From Fragilaria crotonensis (Eukaryota; Bacillariophyta; Fragilariophyceae; Fragilariales; Fragilariaceae), in NCBI GenBank assembly GCA_022925895.1, contig JAKSYS010000001.1:62001-126000 (forward strand): a stretch of DNA of 64,000 bases. The letters are read 5' to 3'. Of the stretch, positions 12,801-25,158 are shown one piece after another; the first letter of the stretch is position 1; each line of letters opens with the position of its first letter. The translations under genes and the position numbers were made by a program. The notes below the pieces were generated by a model. That model saw only the letters and a list, made by a program, of their open reading frames with translations, was not told the origin of the DNA and did no database searches.

Positions 12801-13423
12801 AACAGGCCCATGTGGAACTCGCCGCTCGCATGAAGAAACGTGATCCAGGATCGGCACCGCAAATGGGAGATCGCGTTCCCTACGTGATTATTACAGGTGC
12901 GAAAGGAGCAGCCAATTTTGAGAAGGCGGAAGATCCAATTTATGTTTTGGAAAACAACCTGCCCATTGATTGCAAATGGTATTTGACGAATCAATTGTCC
13001 AAACCACTTACTCGAATCTTTGAACCGATAATTGACAATGTCGAAAAGTCCCTGCTGCAGGGTGACCACACTCGAAAAATCTTTATACTCCACCCTGACC
13101 GCCCGCAAGGGCAGTCTTACCATGTTTGCTGTCAAAGGCAACATGTTTGGGTTGCAAGGTGGCCATTGATCCCAAACAGCAGGGATATCTCTGTGCCCAC
13201 TGTTCTCCCCTCGAGTCTGAAATTTACATTGAAAACTCCAAGTTTTGCGCGAAGCGGAATGCGGTTTGCATCCCTCTGGGCAGCAGCCCAACGCATCCAT
13301 GGCACCGTCCATTCGGATATCATGTGCACGGGAGATGGATGTGCTTGCCAATTTTATCGACGGAAAAAAGTTCAAGCAGACATTCGGCTGGCAGAAGACG
13401 TGGTGAATAAATTTGGGCGGTAG
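9888..13423 (+). CDS. POLD1: DNA polymerase delta catalytic subunit
   Basis: This is the family B replicative polymerase that elongates the lagging strand with PCNA. About 1,150 residues are encoded with one intron (10814-10899). The 3'-5' exonuclease motifs are all present: FDIEC, YNVQNFD and YCLKD. Polymerase motifs follow: DFASLYPSI (A), KVSANSVYG (B) and YGDTDSV (C). The C-terminus has CysA (CLGC...CAHC, the zinc module) and a partial CysB. An acidic N-terminal tail starts with a basic PKRLR. The reading frame changes at about 10550, 11536, 12566, and in a cluster at 13090-13230. Most sites sit at a short homopolymer where one added base would restore the family sequence. I infer assembly indels rather than a pseudogene, because every catalytic motif is intact and the gene is essential. 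Confidence 0.93.
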
Positions 13424-13678
13424 GCTCGTGGTTTGTGTGTGAGCGGACCTCGTCGCGGTGGGGAGCGTCATCCGACGTGGGATACTTGTCGGGACTTTGT
13501 GAATGGAAAATGTTGGGCGATCACAACCGGTTAAGGATCGTTCGAGGATTAATTAGACAGATGTTTTTTAAAGTTATGTTTTCTGGCGAAATGAATAACC
13601 TTGTATGAACTATTGCTGCGAGCATAGTAATACAGGAGGAGTGACTGGATTACACAACAGAAAAGAGGGGACAGGAAT

Positions 13679-14564
13679 TCAAACGAGGAGGGAGTCTGGT
13701 GTTCCTTCGTCCTTCTTTCTCTCGGTAAAGGGAATTATTGACGAAACATAGTCGAAAGCTGTAGCGCCTTTGTCGGACATACCCTTCATCATTGCAGCAA
13801 CTGCTTTATACCTACTATTTGTTGTCCGTTCAGAGTCCACACTGACATCATTGGTTACTCCATCTGCGGCACGATAGACAACAGCCGAAACGGTGGAGGA
13901 TGGATTGTAAATTGTGCGTTCCACAAACGGATCGATCACAATAATGACACGTCGGTCGCCGTTGTCGTCAAGCTCTTTGTCATCTAGCTGTACCACAATG
14001 TTCCCCCGAACTACGTGGTACCATTCCACCCCTTGAGAACGCCCCTTCAGTCGTCGTTTGGGAGGTATCGTCAGCATGTCGACATGGAATTGACTTGTCC
14101 TGTGAGAGCGTGGCGATACGAGAGGCTGGATGGTAATGCCGTCGAAATTTTGTTCAGTGATTGATTTGGAATTATCAGCATTGTCATCATAATGAGCGTT
14201 GCGTTTGTGCCATTTCAGTCGCCAATATTCCCAGATTCGGCGCCTTTGGAACTCGGCTGTTAAGAGGTATCCGAGACTCATTCCAGTCACTTCATTTGGG
14301 AAAAAACATGGATAAGTAAGAATGATGTCGATAGTAGAGGTCAATACTGGATTATTGGGGAATCCCGGTAGTCCTGTCAACGACTACTAAAATGCATCCA
14401 TCAACAAGTTGTTTCTTTCAAAACTTACGAATCCCAGTATAAAACAAAGTACGTGCAGATGACACAGACGATGAAGGAACCATCGCAGCTTCGTTAGCTT
14501 TCTTTGAGGGAAGGACTTGTGTGAGCAGCGTCAAAGCCGAGGCGACGTAGAGGGGCCATACCAT
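13679..14564 (-). CDS. Secretory-pathway protein with cupin-like segment
   Basis: Two exons (14429-14564 and 13679-14373) give 276 residues. I chose the ATG at 14564 because it sits in a good context, begins a hydrophobic signal-like stretch (VWPLYVASALTLLTQVLP) and splices in phase to the long downstream frame through a GT-AG intron of 55 bp. The middle of the protein (EWYHVVRGNIVVQLDD, later VIDPFVERTIYNP) has the spacing of a small beta-barrel resembling a cupin, but the metal-binding His/Glu set is not clear. No Phe motif of plastid precursors is evident, so it is more likely in the endomembrane system or secreted. It converges on POLD1, with 255 bp between stops. The function is unknown. 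Confidence 0.6.
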
Positions 14565-15441
14565 GGTGAAGAGGTGTTGTCAAGGGATCACAAATAATTT
14601 GACGAGGCTTTTTCCTTGATTCGTGGTACTGTACCGGCCTAGACTTTACTGTTATACTGACGTTCTGCAGGATTCCACACCCACCGTCAAATTTGGTTTT
14701 CAATGGCTCTACTGGCTACTTGTACCGAACGACAGTAGAATACTCAAGTTCCATTACAGTACTCACTTTTACTATTCCAGTTCAAAACAAGCGGCTACAC
14801 CTTCGGGTCAAACAACAAACAACAACCCTAAGTACTCAGAGTACACCTGCCACTCTCAACAATAGCATTTGTTGCTCTCATCAACAGAGGCAGATTGGGG
14901 TACAGTCCTGGTTAGATGAAGATAAACCCAAAAATTGGGGTCTTGGTACAACCGGTCAATTCTTTGCTAAGGCTTCATCAAGGCAATACCGACAAATGCC
15001 TCATGAAAAGGCGCCCTTATATACTCCCGTAGTTTACGTTTCCGGAGACTTTACGCACACTTACTAAGCGTATTATGCGCGATCTCCGTTTCGACTGGTT
15101 GGAACTAATAGAAGATCAGTCTGCGAGCCCTTCCTAGTAGTGCACTTTACTATCTGTAGTACAGCAACCAAGTCCACCTGCAGCACAATGCTGGTAGCGT
15201 ACTCCACTCCTTGAACCTTAACTGATGCAATAGGGCACAATGTTCTCGGAATCTTGGAAGACTAGCAAATACTCCTACCACGATGAAAAACAAGACTTAA
15301 GCCAAGAAAACGCAGCTCTACATGGCACTCTCGGGAGGTGGCAATCCTTGAGGTGTGCGGTTTCTCCGCTCTCAGGACAACGGAGCTTTGTCCACTCCAA
15401 CCTGCGCACACTTGCTTGGCTGCGGCCGCTGCCGACTAGTA
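14565..15441. other. Intergenic, no gene seen
   Basis: This is upstream sequence of the 14.5-kb gene and downstream sequence of the transporter. It holds short TAC/GTA-rich segments and no frame with recognisable features. A plus-strand frame of 113 codons beginning at 15240 overlaps the transporter antisense and is treated as chance. Confidence 0.4.
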
Positions 15442-16548
15442 CTAGCACGATGAATCCAATAACGAACGCTGTTGCCGTTCTCCTTCTTCGTGTTGTACAA
15501 TTGCTTCGTATCCTTCCTCACTTATGCATCGCGCCTGTTCTGTCGCATGACCAAAAACAGCCACACCAGACACCACAGTGAGGAGCGATGCGAGTTTCAA
15601 CGAAGAAAAGCACATTTCTGGTCCTCCGAGTCTCCCACAGTACACCACAGACGTAACGAGAAACACAAGAACGGCTTGCAATCCCTTCATAACACCCGCC
15701 GACGTGGAGCCACCGGGAAAGTGACGGAGTGTAAAGAAGAATGAAAGCGAATGCACAAAATTGGATAGTCCGAAACTTAAAAGCAGAAGTAGGGCATGCA
15801 TCCAGGACGTTCCGCGTCTCGGAGGGGATCAACAACACCTCCTCCAGATGAGTGCGGTGTATATCAATTGCCATGCTCCGACAGATATGCAACACACAAT
15901 CCCTTGGATGGCACAATTGGCTTGTATCGAGACGTGATCGTCGTGCATAATGCCCTCACTCATGACATAGGTCAAGGCATGCATGCAGGAACCGAAAAAT
16001 ACCAGCAGTGATCCGTGTATCACATCTTTTCCAAGCGATACAGATTGTAGACCCATAATACAAAGTCCACCAAAGACAACGACCACTCCCAACCACTGAA
16101 ATGCGGAGAGGCGTCGTTGCAAGAGGAGGAAGGAAAATATGGCAGTCCATACAGTGACACTTGAGTATATAATAGAAAAGATTGTGGGACCTGCTAGTGT
16201 GCTCCCGGTGTAGTTCATGGCTTGCGCGGACAAGTCAAACATTGCAATAAGTGCCGTCATTCCAATCTTGGAAGGAGACGGCCATGTTTTGACAGACAGA
16301 CCCACGCTGGCAGGACCAAGGTAGTAGAAGAGCATGTAGAGCTGAGCTCGTGGATCAGAAATGCCCGCTTCTTTGATCAATGTCATGATGAGGGGTTGAG
16401 TCACCCCGGATAGAACGTATAGCGACGCCAAGATCAGCGTGAAGGCCCTTGAAGGGTCTTTTGTCTCATCCTGGTTCCTCATTTTGTGCGGCTTTTGATA
16501 TTGAAGCAGTCTGTAGTGAAATTGGTTTCGGGCAAGCTTCAGCAGCAT
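15442..16548 (-). CDS. Drug/metabolite-type (SLC35-like) membrane transporter
   Basis: A polytopic membrane protein of about 350-370 residues. Hydrophobic helices begin near LILASLYVLSGV and continue with a typical DMT block, TIFSIIYSSVTVWTAIFSF followed by LLQRRLSAFQWLGVVVVFG. This is the pattern of nucleotide-sugar / SLC35F-type carriers. Later helices (HALLLLLSFGLSNFVHSLSF, FLVTSVVYC) follow in the same frame after a stop near 15829. The short polar stretch around that stop reads better in another frame, as if two small indels enclose it, so I keep one gene. Possible starts are 16548 or the ATG at 16482. The substrate cannot be read from sequence, and the membrane would be Golgi, endosomal or plastid envelope. 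Confidence 0.7.
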
Positions 16549-18742
16549 TTACATGTACACATATAGCTGGACTGTCTTGTTACATCAAACAGGGTACAAG
16601 GATGTCTGCGGAGGGTTGAGGTATATGGATGCTCAATGCTCAATGCTCAATGTATCGAAATGAAATTGAGGATAACCGGCTTAACCGGCATAGGCGTTAA
16701 CAGTCAAGCGAGCCGTGCTGTATGTCATACTACAGTACTTGTACCCAGTTCATGTAGAGGCCCATCCGAGGCTAAAGTACTCCAGTAAGATACACTACTA
16801 CCAGAGTGTCTACGGTAGCGTCTACTAGCCGCCCGATTTGGGTTTATAATCCCGTTTTTGCCCAACGTCCCGCAGATTCCAAACTTGGACATTGTCTCAA
16901 GAACAGTATAAAGGTGCATGGTTTGAAGTTTGAAGTGGCATTTGGCCAGTGGTTGTTGACACGGAGTTATTTCAGTTTTTCCTCTGGCTGCTGCCAGATT
17001 TTTTCCCTCGTCCCTTTTTTTCAGTCGCGGAATTCTTGACCATCACAATGCAATTGGTCCTCTTCATCAGTTTCTTCACACATTTGATCTGAAAATGAGT
17101 TGCAAGGATCCTTGATTCATGGTGGATGCATTGTTGGCACATGCAAAAGTGGTGCATGTCACAAATGCAATTGAGCGAGTGCCATTGAAGATACGGGAGC
17201 GCAGCGAAGGGGCAAAGCTCATGATGAACTGAGTGGTGACTGCAGTCGAGGCCGTCCCATTGGCCAACAGAAGCGTGCCGTGACCATGATCACGGCCATT
17301 TACACCTTGGTGATACCATTGCTTGGTGGGAATTGCTGCAAGGTTGCTAGTACTGTACTACCTTGAATTGCCACTTGGCTGATAGAAAGCCTGAGAATGT
17401 TGTTGTGTGATTCAGAATGTGGCATGTGGAGTAAGAAGTGGGCTAGTCATGCTGCAACTTAAGCTTGTTAAAGGAGCAAACCTGCCAGCAGGTTGAGTAG
17501 GAAGACTTTGCGGACAACAGCAGCAGTTTGTTCCGTGGTACAATGGCGGTGCTGAAAGAATCTAATATCACCTTGGTTTGGTTTGAATTGCCTTGTGTGC
17601 TGATTCTTGTTTTGCTTCTGTTGGAGCAGCTAATGAGCTGTTTTGCAATGGCTTGAGATTCATTGGCGTTGTCAAGACTGCAACACAAGGGTTCCCAAAA
17701 CATAGTATCTTGACAAGCGTTGAACTTCAAAGCCGTGGAGACTTTTTTGCTCTCAAAACCAATGCTACAGCCAGAGCTTGGAGCAATAGTGTGGATGAAT
17801 TGGGAGTGCCGATACTTCATATTGACAGCAGATTTGTTTGAACTGGTTATGCCATATCAGCAATGCAGATGGAGCCAAGTTGACCAGACACCAAATGCAC
17901 CACCAGAGCAAGTGGTGTTCACAATACCACAACCAAAGATTGCTGAGATAAATTTCTCTACATCATGTGGTGCAATCAACAGGCATAACTGACTTCAACA
18001 GGATGATCTTTGCATTGAGAAGAAGGTTGAAACAAAGGATTGGTTGCAATGGCAGCTGCTGCTGTTGGAACTGCTGTTAGGGATTCTTGGAGAAGGTGGA
18101 GGTGGAGGAATTTTGGCACAATTGATGTTATCTCTACAATGCATCATCAAGTCGGATTTGGCAAGAGCTACACCAGGAGTTTCACACAAACCAAATGACA
18201 GACAGATCCCAAGTCAGTAACACTTTGTAGGAGCTTCGCAGATGTTCACATAGCCCTAGCTACCACCGGAACTTGCTTGCAGTCACTTCGACAGATTGTT
18301 TACAGCAACTCCGAATACAAATACAAAAAGCATACACTTTACATCTTTACATAATGTCCTTCTCGTATGCATACATTACACCGTCGTAGTATACATATGC
18401 ATCTCATATCAGCGCAAATATGATGCTGTGATCTGTGAAGGGCAGGGGGCAGGACAATGAGACAAACGAAGCAAGCGCGCCAAAATTATTGCAACATTCT
18501 ACGCCGAATGCTAGTAAACAAGTACTCCGAGTACTACAAGGTAATCTACTATCTGGTACAACGTGTACTACCAGGTAATCTACTATGCAAAACACTTGTA
18601 TTCTGAGTTTCGAGTATACTGAATTAACTACTGTACTTGGTGTCGTACTATTATAGTGCCGTAGACCTTCACCTGAAACTTGCGACTTGCCGTTTCCGTG
18701 TTCATTCAGTAGCAACGGCGACATGTATCATCATCGTCAACG
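16549..18742. other. Long intergenic stretch, no gene supported
   Basis: About 2.2 kb with many short frames in all phases and no recognisable domain. The stretch from 16.9 to 18.3 kb looks like decayed sequence. The word TACCAGGTA occurs near 18569 in the RecQ upstream region, within a TAC/GTA-rich patch. Confidence 0.4.
16629..16652. repeat. Heptanucleotide tandem repeat (ATGCTCA)3
   Basis: Three and a half head-to-tail copies of ATGCTCA in intergenic DNA. It is one of five independent 7-bp arrays in the window. Confidence 0.85.
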
Positions 18743-21700
18743 ATGGCAACAGAAAGGACAGCGACAGTGATGCCCGTCATTCAAAATAACAGACAACATC
18801 ACCGTGATTGGCTTGATCAGGCAGAATCGACTGTGGACGCGAAGAGTGGAAGAACAACAGGGTTCGAGTATGCCATTCAACAAGATGGAACGAGCTTCGC
18901 AGAACGTGCCTGGCGCGAAAGACGGGAGCGATCAATGACATACACGTTCGTGAGCTCCAACTCAGATCATAATAGCCTCTATCAGTCATCGAGTCTGGCT
19001 CAGATAGAGCGTGCAATTACAAGTAGTGCTCCCACCAATTCCTCGGGTCGTCTGCAAAGCCAGACTTTGAATTTGCCTCCGACAAAGTCACTATATCCAT
19101 CGTCAGACGCACCCTCATCAACTGCACCCTTTCTCTCTCCTACTCGTCGCATCCGCAATCATCACAATGCCGTTTTTGGTCAGCACTTGCCGAACGCACT
19201 CAATTCGCCTGCTTGCGCACAGCGTGTCTTCGGAAAAGAAGCCGCGATGAAAGAAGAACAAACCATGTGCTTGGAAATCATGCGTCAACAAAACAAAGGG
19301 AAGGAAAATGTTCCCGATGATCATGTCGATGACCTCTTAATGGATTTGGATGTTGACAGGTTGGTGGCAGAACGATGGAACCACCAGAATAAACGCAATA
19401 GTGAGCTCAGTGACATCAGTTTTGTCCCGTCCAAAGCCACACCGAAAGGGAATGATCAAAGTCAAACGTCGCGACGCACGTCGTCCTATCCGCTTCCATC
19501 TTCTCCTCCAGCACCAGCTTTTTATGACTTGTGTGATCTGTCCAACGAGGATTCCACCGTGCAGTCCAGCACCGATCCCAAACCATCGCATCGAGGCTTG
19601 CATCCATTTCCACGAGACAACGGGGTTTGTCGGCAGGAAGCGAGTCATGATGCTTCTCGGACGTCAATAAATGCCTCACAATCCATGGCGGCAAACAATG
19701 GGGGACATCACTTTGATCTATCGAATACCTCACAGTCTGGAGGAGGACAAAGTGCTGGGCATTTGCAGCAGTCGCTGTACGCGCAACACTCCCAAGCTCA
19801 TGCTAATCCCTACAGTCAGCCTCAAAAGCCGCCAGCAAGTACCTCCTTCGAGTCGTCCAACACGTTTGAAGGAAGCAACGAATACGCCCGGCAACCACCA
19901 TTAAAGAATCCATATTCTCGAGAATCTCAACACAGAGGAAACAACCCGTCTGGTGCCTCGAACTCTTTTGCCGGAAATGACGATGCTTTCCAGCAACACT
20001 TCTCGACGAAATCCGGTGCTGAAAATTTCCGCAACCAAAGCTTTACACATTCCTCTGATTTGAGACTTGATGACGGACGTTACGACGATCGATTAACAGA
20101 AGTTGATGCGTACCAAAATAACACCTTCGCGAGCTCGGAACTGCCTTATCACGCTGCTACCACTGCATGTGGATCCAACCATGGCGCGCACATGGACATC
20201 AATGCTCCTTTGTGCCCGACGCACAATCAGCCTTGTCGCCTCTTGACTGCAAGATCGGAAGCTAATGCCGGACGTCAATTCTACAAGTGTTCAGTAGCTG
20301 ATCAAGGAGCCTGTGATTTTTTTCAATGGGCTGATGGCAACGAAGGTAACTGGAACAATAATGAGACTAATAATTATGCTCCACCGGGCGGTGATGTCTT
20401 AGATCACCATGTTGAGAATCGTCGCAAATTCGGGCACTCTTCCTTCCGCCCAGGTCAAAAGGAGGTCATTGAGAATGCTCTCAAAGGGCGTGACGTCTTC
20501 GTTTTGATGCCAACCGGAGGTGGAAAATCCCTTTGCTACCAACTTCCTGCTTGGTGCTGTCCAGGTTTGTCGGTCGTCATTTCGCCTCTCCTCTCCTTAA
20601 TTCAAGATCAAGTACAAAGCATGACCAAGCTTGGCGTCCAATCGGTCTTTCTCAACTCAGCTCAAGACTACGAGACCGAGCAGAGAGATATCCAACGACG
20701 TTTATTTGCCACTTCGGCACATGGCGGGGTGAAACTGCTCTATATCACTCCCGAGAAGTTACGGCATTCAGGATTGATCAAAACTGTGTTGAAAAAATTA
20801 CACGAAAGGAATCATATAAGTCGCTTTGTGGTGGATGAAGCTCATTGTTTGAGGTAAGTGATTCTACACACATCCCGCGTTTTACACATGGAAACGACGC
20901 CTCACACTTTTTCAGTGATTGGGGTCACGACTTCCGACCAGACTACAACCAACTAGGGTTACTACGACGCGAGTACCCGAATGTGCCGCTTATGGCCCTC
21001 ACAGCAACAGCCAACGAAAGGTTGTGAACGACGCCATCCGGGCGTTGGGTATGACGAACGAATATCGCTACAGATCTTCCTTTAACCGTCCCAACACACT
21101 ACGAAGTCAGAAAGAAAGATGCCAAGAGTATCGATGAAATTGCAGGGTATATTGCTGCGCGTCGCAAGGAATCTGGGGTCATTTACTGTCTGAGTCGTAA
21201 GGACTGCGAAAGCATGTCTGAAAAGCTGCAGGAGAAATTGAAGGAGAAGAGTTGTAGCAACGTTCGCGTTTCGTTTTATCACGCCGAAGTGGACGATGCC
21301 GAACGAGCACGTCGTCATCACGCGTGGAGCAATGGTCAATTGAATGTACTGTGTGCGACAATAGCTTTCGGAATGGGAATCGACAAACCTGATGTTCGGT
21401 ATGTGATTCATTACGCCATGCCAAAATCGATCACTCATTACTACCAGGAATCCGGGCGTGCAGGTCGAGATGGCGGAAAGGCAGACTGCATCCTTTTCTA
21501 CGCCTACAAGGACAAGAAGGTCCTTGAAGGAATGATTCGCAAGGCGTCAAACAATCCAAACAGTCAAAGTACAAACAGGAAGATTGATCAGCTGTATACA
21601 TGCTTGCGATACTGTGAGAACGAGTTCCTTTGTCGGCGAACAATGCAGCTCGAATTCTTTGGAGAGACCTTTGAACGAAGCAAGTGCAAGAAGACATGTG

Positions 21701-22812
21701 ACAATTGTAAAAGTGGAAGGGTGGCCGAACCAAGAGATCTGACCGACGATGCCTTGGCATTGCTCCAGCTTCTTCAAAGCATGTTAAATCAGCGTGGCGG
21801 CCGAGGCGTCACGTTGCTGCAAGTTACTGAGCTCTTTCGAGGCAGCAAGAGCAAGACTGCCACAAAATTCCTTGATTTGTCGAAACTACAGGCTGTTGGG
21901 GCAGGCAGAAGTATCCAAAGAAAGACATTGACAGAATTGCTCACGCCATGATTTACGAAAAGATATTGGTGGAGGAGCAGGTTCAAAATGCTGGGGCTTT
22001 AATTCCGACTACGTCACACTTGGTGAGCAGGCATATTCCATCATGAATCGACAGCGTCGATTCATTCTGGACTTTCCGAGGGCTTTGTCGAAAGAGACCC
22101 CCGCAGCGAACGAGGTGTCTGCGAAGGCGAAAGTAAAAGATGACGTGGCTGCCAAGCCAAAAGAGAAAAGTGCGACCAAGAGGAAAACTCCAGCCAAAAC
22201 AGCCACGAAAAGCAGGCAGTTCAAATCCTCGCAGCTTGTGACTATCAATAGTTCGCAGGACTCTGACTCGGATGGTGATTTGGAAGTGGATGCACGGGTG
22301 GTCGGGAGTAAATCGCAGCTGACTCCGTCGCTCCTACCCCAAGACAAGACACAAACTCTCATTGCCCTAATCAACCGACTGGTTGGTATGTGGGCGGAAG
22401 AAGAACAAATCGCCGGAAACAAGGTATTCTGTAAGTGGTACTGGTCAAGATGCCCCCATTCCTCTCATGCTCACTCACTTGTTTGCTCTCTGTTAGCGTG
22501 GAACATCATGAAACCTGAATCCATCAAGAAAATTGCTTGGACGGTACCTACGACCAACGAAGAGCTCACAAGCCTTGGGGTCCTGGGAGAAAACATTATC
22601 AAGGAATATGAGAGCGACTTCTGCGGGCGATTAATAACTTTGTTGAGAAGGAAGAGCTGGTAGAGCTAGTCTCTCAAAAGCAGCCTTCTAAGAAAGTCAA
22701 AGTTGTCGCAACTGGTGCTAAGTCGAAATCTCGTCCGAAAGCAAATGATTACGTCGAATCGTTTGATGAGTTCGACACCGATGTGGACTTCAGCGCTATC
22801 GATATTCCTTGA
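18743..22812 (+). CDS. RecQ DNA helicase with N-terminal GRF zinc finger
   Basis: About 1,310 residues with two introns (20854-20915 and 22431-22496). The first ~485 residues are disordered and Ser/Gln/Asn-rich. Residues ~490-530 form a GRF-type zinc finger ([25 protein letters not shown]). The helicase follows: motif 0 [10 protein letters not shown], Walker A TGGGKS at about 592, DEAH with the intron splitting the next Ser, motif III ALTATAN, and [10 protein letters not shown] (motif VI). The RecQ-C zinc site ([18 protein letters not shown]), winged-helix and an HRDC domain (NKVF to FVEKEEL) complete a BLM/Sgs1-like layout with an acidic tail. Five one-base shortenings (about 21017, 21100, 21912, 21993 and 22620) shift the frame and look like assembly indels. 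The likely role is unwinding recombination and stalled-fork intermediates. GRF modules in other repair proteins bind single-stranded DNA. Confidence 0.92.
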
Positions 22813-23025
22813 AATTCCATTGAGTTTCCCTTGGCGGGTGATTGAATACACCAACTGTCGGCAGCAGAATCTCCATACATCTTCGCCACCGATCTGCCTA
22901 CATCCTGGTTCCTGTATTGCTGCCTCTATGAGTACATACTAATCATCTGCCATGAAGCGTCTTCTATATGATTCTGTGGCTCCTAGTAGGTAAGGAATGG
23001 ACATGATAAATCCCAATACTCTGCT

Positions 23026-23361
23026 TTACTTCTTCGTTGTCTTGGCGGACCTTGGATTGGTAAACCAGGTATGCTCTGCAGCTGCCTTCTTCTCCATCGG
23101 CTTGTTATTAACCCAGTCGTATTGAGGTTTTCCATAAAGAAAGATGAAAGGCTTCTTCGGCTCGTCTTCCTTCGACTTGTTCTTGCTACCTCCTTTGGAA
23201 ATAGCGCCCTTTGTGTTCTGCTCGTCCTTGCCAAAGAATCCAAACAAACCGACAGCCGTCGTGCTCACCGACGACGAAGTAGAGTGCCTCGATGGTGTTG
23301 TGAAGGCATGTGTGACTGTGAGGATGATTATCGCGAGGGCAATGTTCAGAAGTCGCAACAT
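23026..23361 (-). CDS. Small plastid-targeted protein, unknown function
   Basis: 111 residues. The N-terminus is a signal peptide (LRLLNIALAIIILTVTHAF) ending in HAF-TTP, a close match to the diatom ASAF cleavage motif, followed by a Ser/Thr-rich transit segment. This predicts import into the complex plastid. The mature part starts near GLFGFFGKDE, is rich in Lys, and has a conserved-looking end (PFIFLYGKPQYDWVNNKP) with no domain I recognise. The gene converges on RecQ, with 213 bp between stops. The clear presequence makes it a gene despite its length. Confidence 0.72.
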   Translation of the reverse strand: MLRLLNIALAIIILTVTHAFTTPSRHSTSSSVSTTAVGLFGFFGKDEQNTKGAISKGGSKNKSKEDEPKKPFIFLYGKPQYDWVNNKPMEKKAAAEHTWFTNPRSAKTTKK

Positions 23362-23676
23362 GATTTCCGTTTGTAGACCAGAAGATTAAACGACGTACAC
23401 AATGCGCAGCAATTCGTTGAAAGTCTGCAGCGAGTCGACAGTTGCGAAGGCTGAGATATGGTGTGCAGTGTGTAGGTAATGTACCCTGGTACTGTGAAAG
23501 CCACCTTGCATGGCTTCGACCAGACTTTGAAAATCAACCACTTGTACTCGGAGTTCGGAGTACATTGTACTACTAGTAGTAGTACGTGCGTGGCGACTGG
23601 TGACAGCTCCTGTGAATCACGAATCAGCTTTAATCGGATGAATCATTTTTCAGTCGGAGGTCGGATGCAAGTGATG

Positions 23677-23709
23677 GCTCATTGCTCATTGCTCATTGCC
23701 CATTGCCCA
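23677..23709. repeat. Heptanucleotide tandem repeat (GCTCATT)n
   Basis: Three exact copies of GCTCATT followed by two one-base variants (GCCCATT). It lies in intergenic DNA upstream of the small plastid gene. Confidence 0.85.
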
Positions 23710-25136
23710 CGTGAACTACCTAGTAAAGGGAATGCATAACGGATGCAATTATGATCCTGTTGGTACATGCTAAAATTTTCCTTCCGCCGTGGTTTCCCTT
23801 GCCACGCGACAACGTTAATGAGGCCACAGCAACATGTGCGCCTACTCCAATGTTTCATAGTGATGCCCAACACGAAGCGGTACTCTACACTCTACAGTAG
23901 TCAGCCCAACCAAAAAATCACGATCAAAAGCTAGTAGACCTAGAGCCAAAAAACACCGTCGCTCTCGAATACTGGTTGGGCCTTATTTTTCCTTATGTAG
24001 AGGTGCATATGAAAAAGTGCAACGTCCCTTCCTGCATACTCGGTGTACTATTCATTGTACTTCATTCACGCTTATCGTATTCGTTCGATCGAACCACTTG
24101 GAATCCACACTTGCTGTCAATTTTCCTTGTTGTTGTTCAGTATTATCGAAAGCAGTCCCCTCATCGGCGTGTCAATATGCCCCCCGTCGCGGTTGAGCAT
24201 TTATATGATGTTAGTAATCTCATGGGTTGAGCGCATATCATCGGCGCGATTGGAGTCGTACGCCACAAACATTTGGCATGTTTGGATTCGTAACTCCGGG
24301 TGCTCTAATGTTCCAGTCCCATGTTTCACAGCAATCACAATTTGACCTACTACTGAAAGTGCTTGTCCCTCAAACGTAAAACTACCGCTCTAGTAGAGCT
24401 ACTAGTGACCTAGCTTTTACCCGAAGCATTGCTCTGCCGTGTCTCACCTGTACCAAAACGAAACCTGCGAGGCGACATTGTTAGTGTGATCCGCTTGATG
24501 ACTTGTTAATTGTGACAGCAAGCTGCAAGGCGTGCTTTTGTCAAGAAGTGCAAACCAGGCAAACGTAGGTCTACTTCAACATTGCAATCCTGCATTACAA
24601 GAGAGATTTGTCATACGAGAGGAGGCCAATGAGGGTCATGGTTATGCTGTTATGAGGAAATAAATTGAGGTGTTTCTCGTGTGTTCCTTGTTCTATTAGA
24701 TCACGTGTTTGGGGGAGGGATCTCCTTGATCGCGTTTGTTAGCTTTCTCTTCATGAGATGTGGTGGAGTGGTTGCGCCGGGTGTGCGTGGATCATCTGAC
24801 GAATAGTTCCTGGTACCAGGTCCCAGGGAGTACCAATGAACCCTGTTTCAGAGAGTTGAGTGTTTAGTGGTCTATCCTCGGAGTATTGGGAGTAGCTAAT
24901 ACCGTGACGTGATTGCTACACTCTAGCTAGACATGTTTGACGGATTCAGGTTAACTACTGTAGCGGTTGTAGCGTACTGGCCTTTCAGTGCACGGGTTAG
25001 CGCGAGAGACTACTGTAGTACTACTACCGGTAGTCCTTCATTACAGCCTATCATTTGATCTTATCTAAGGTACGAGTACGCATAGTATTAAGAACTACTA
25101 CGGCCGTGTCAGGTATTCGGAGTATTGAAGTTAGCT

Positions 25137-25158
25137 ACTATGCACTATGCACTATGCA
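25137..25158. repeat. Heptanucleotide tandem repeat (ACTATGC)3
   Basis: Three exact head-to-tail copies of ACTATGC in intergenic DNA. Confidence 0.85.

Noticed and set aside
9888-13423. POLD1 as a pseudogene
   Set aside because: All exonuclease and polymerase motifs are intact, most frame changes look like one-base homopolymer shortenings, and other essential genes here show the same pattern.
12485-13471. Long minus-strand frame of 328 codons
   Set aside because: It lies antisense to the 3' part of POLD1, whose conserved motifs fix the coding strand. Its translation has no domain.
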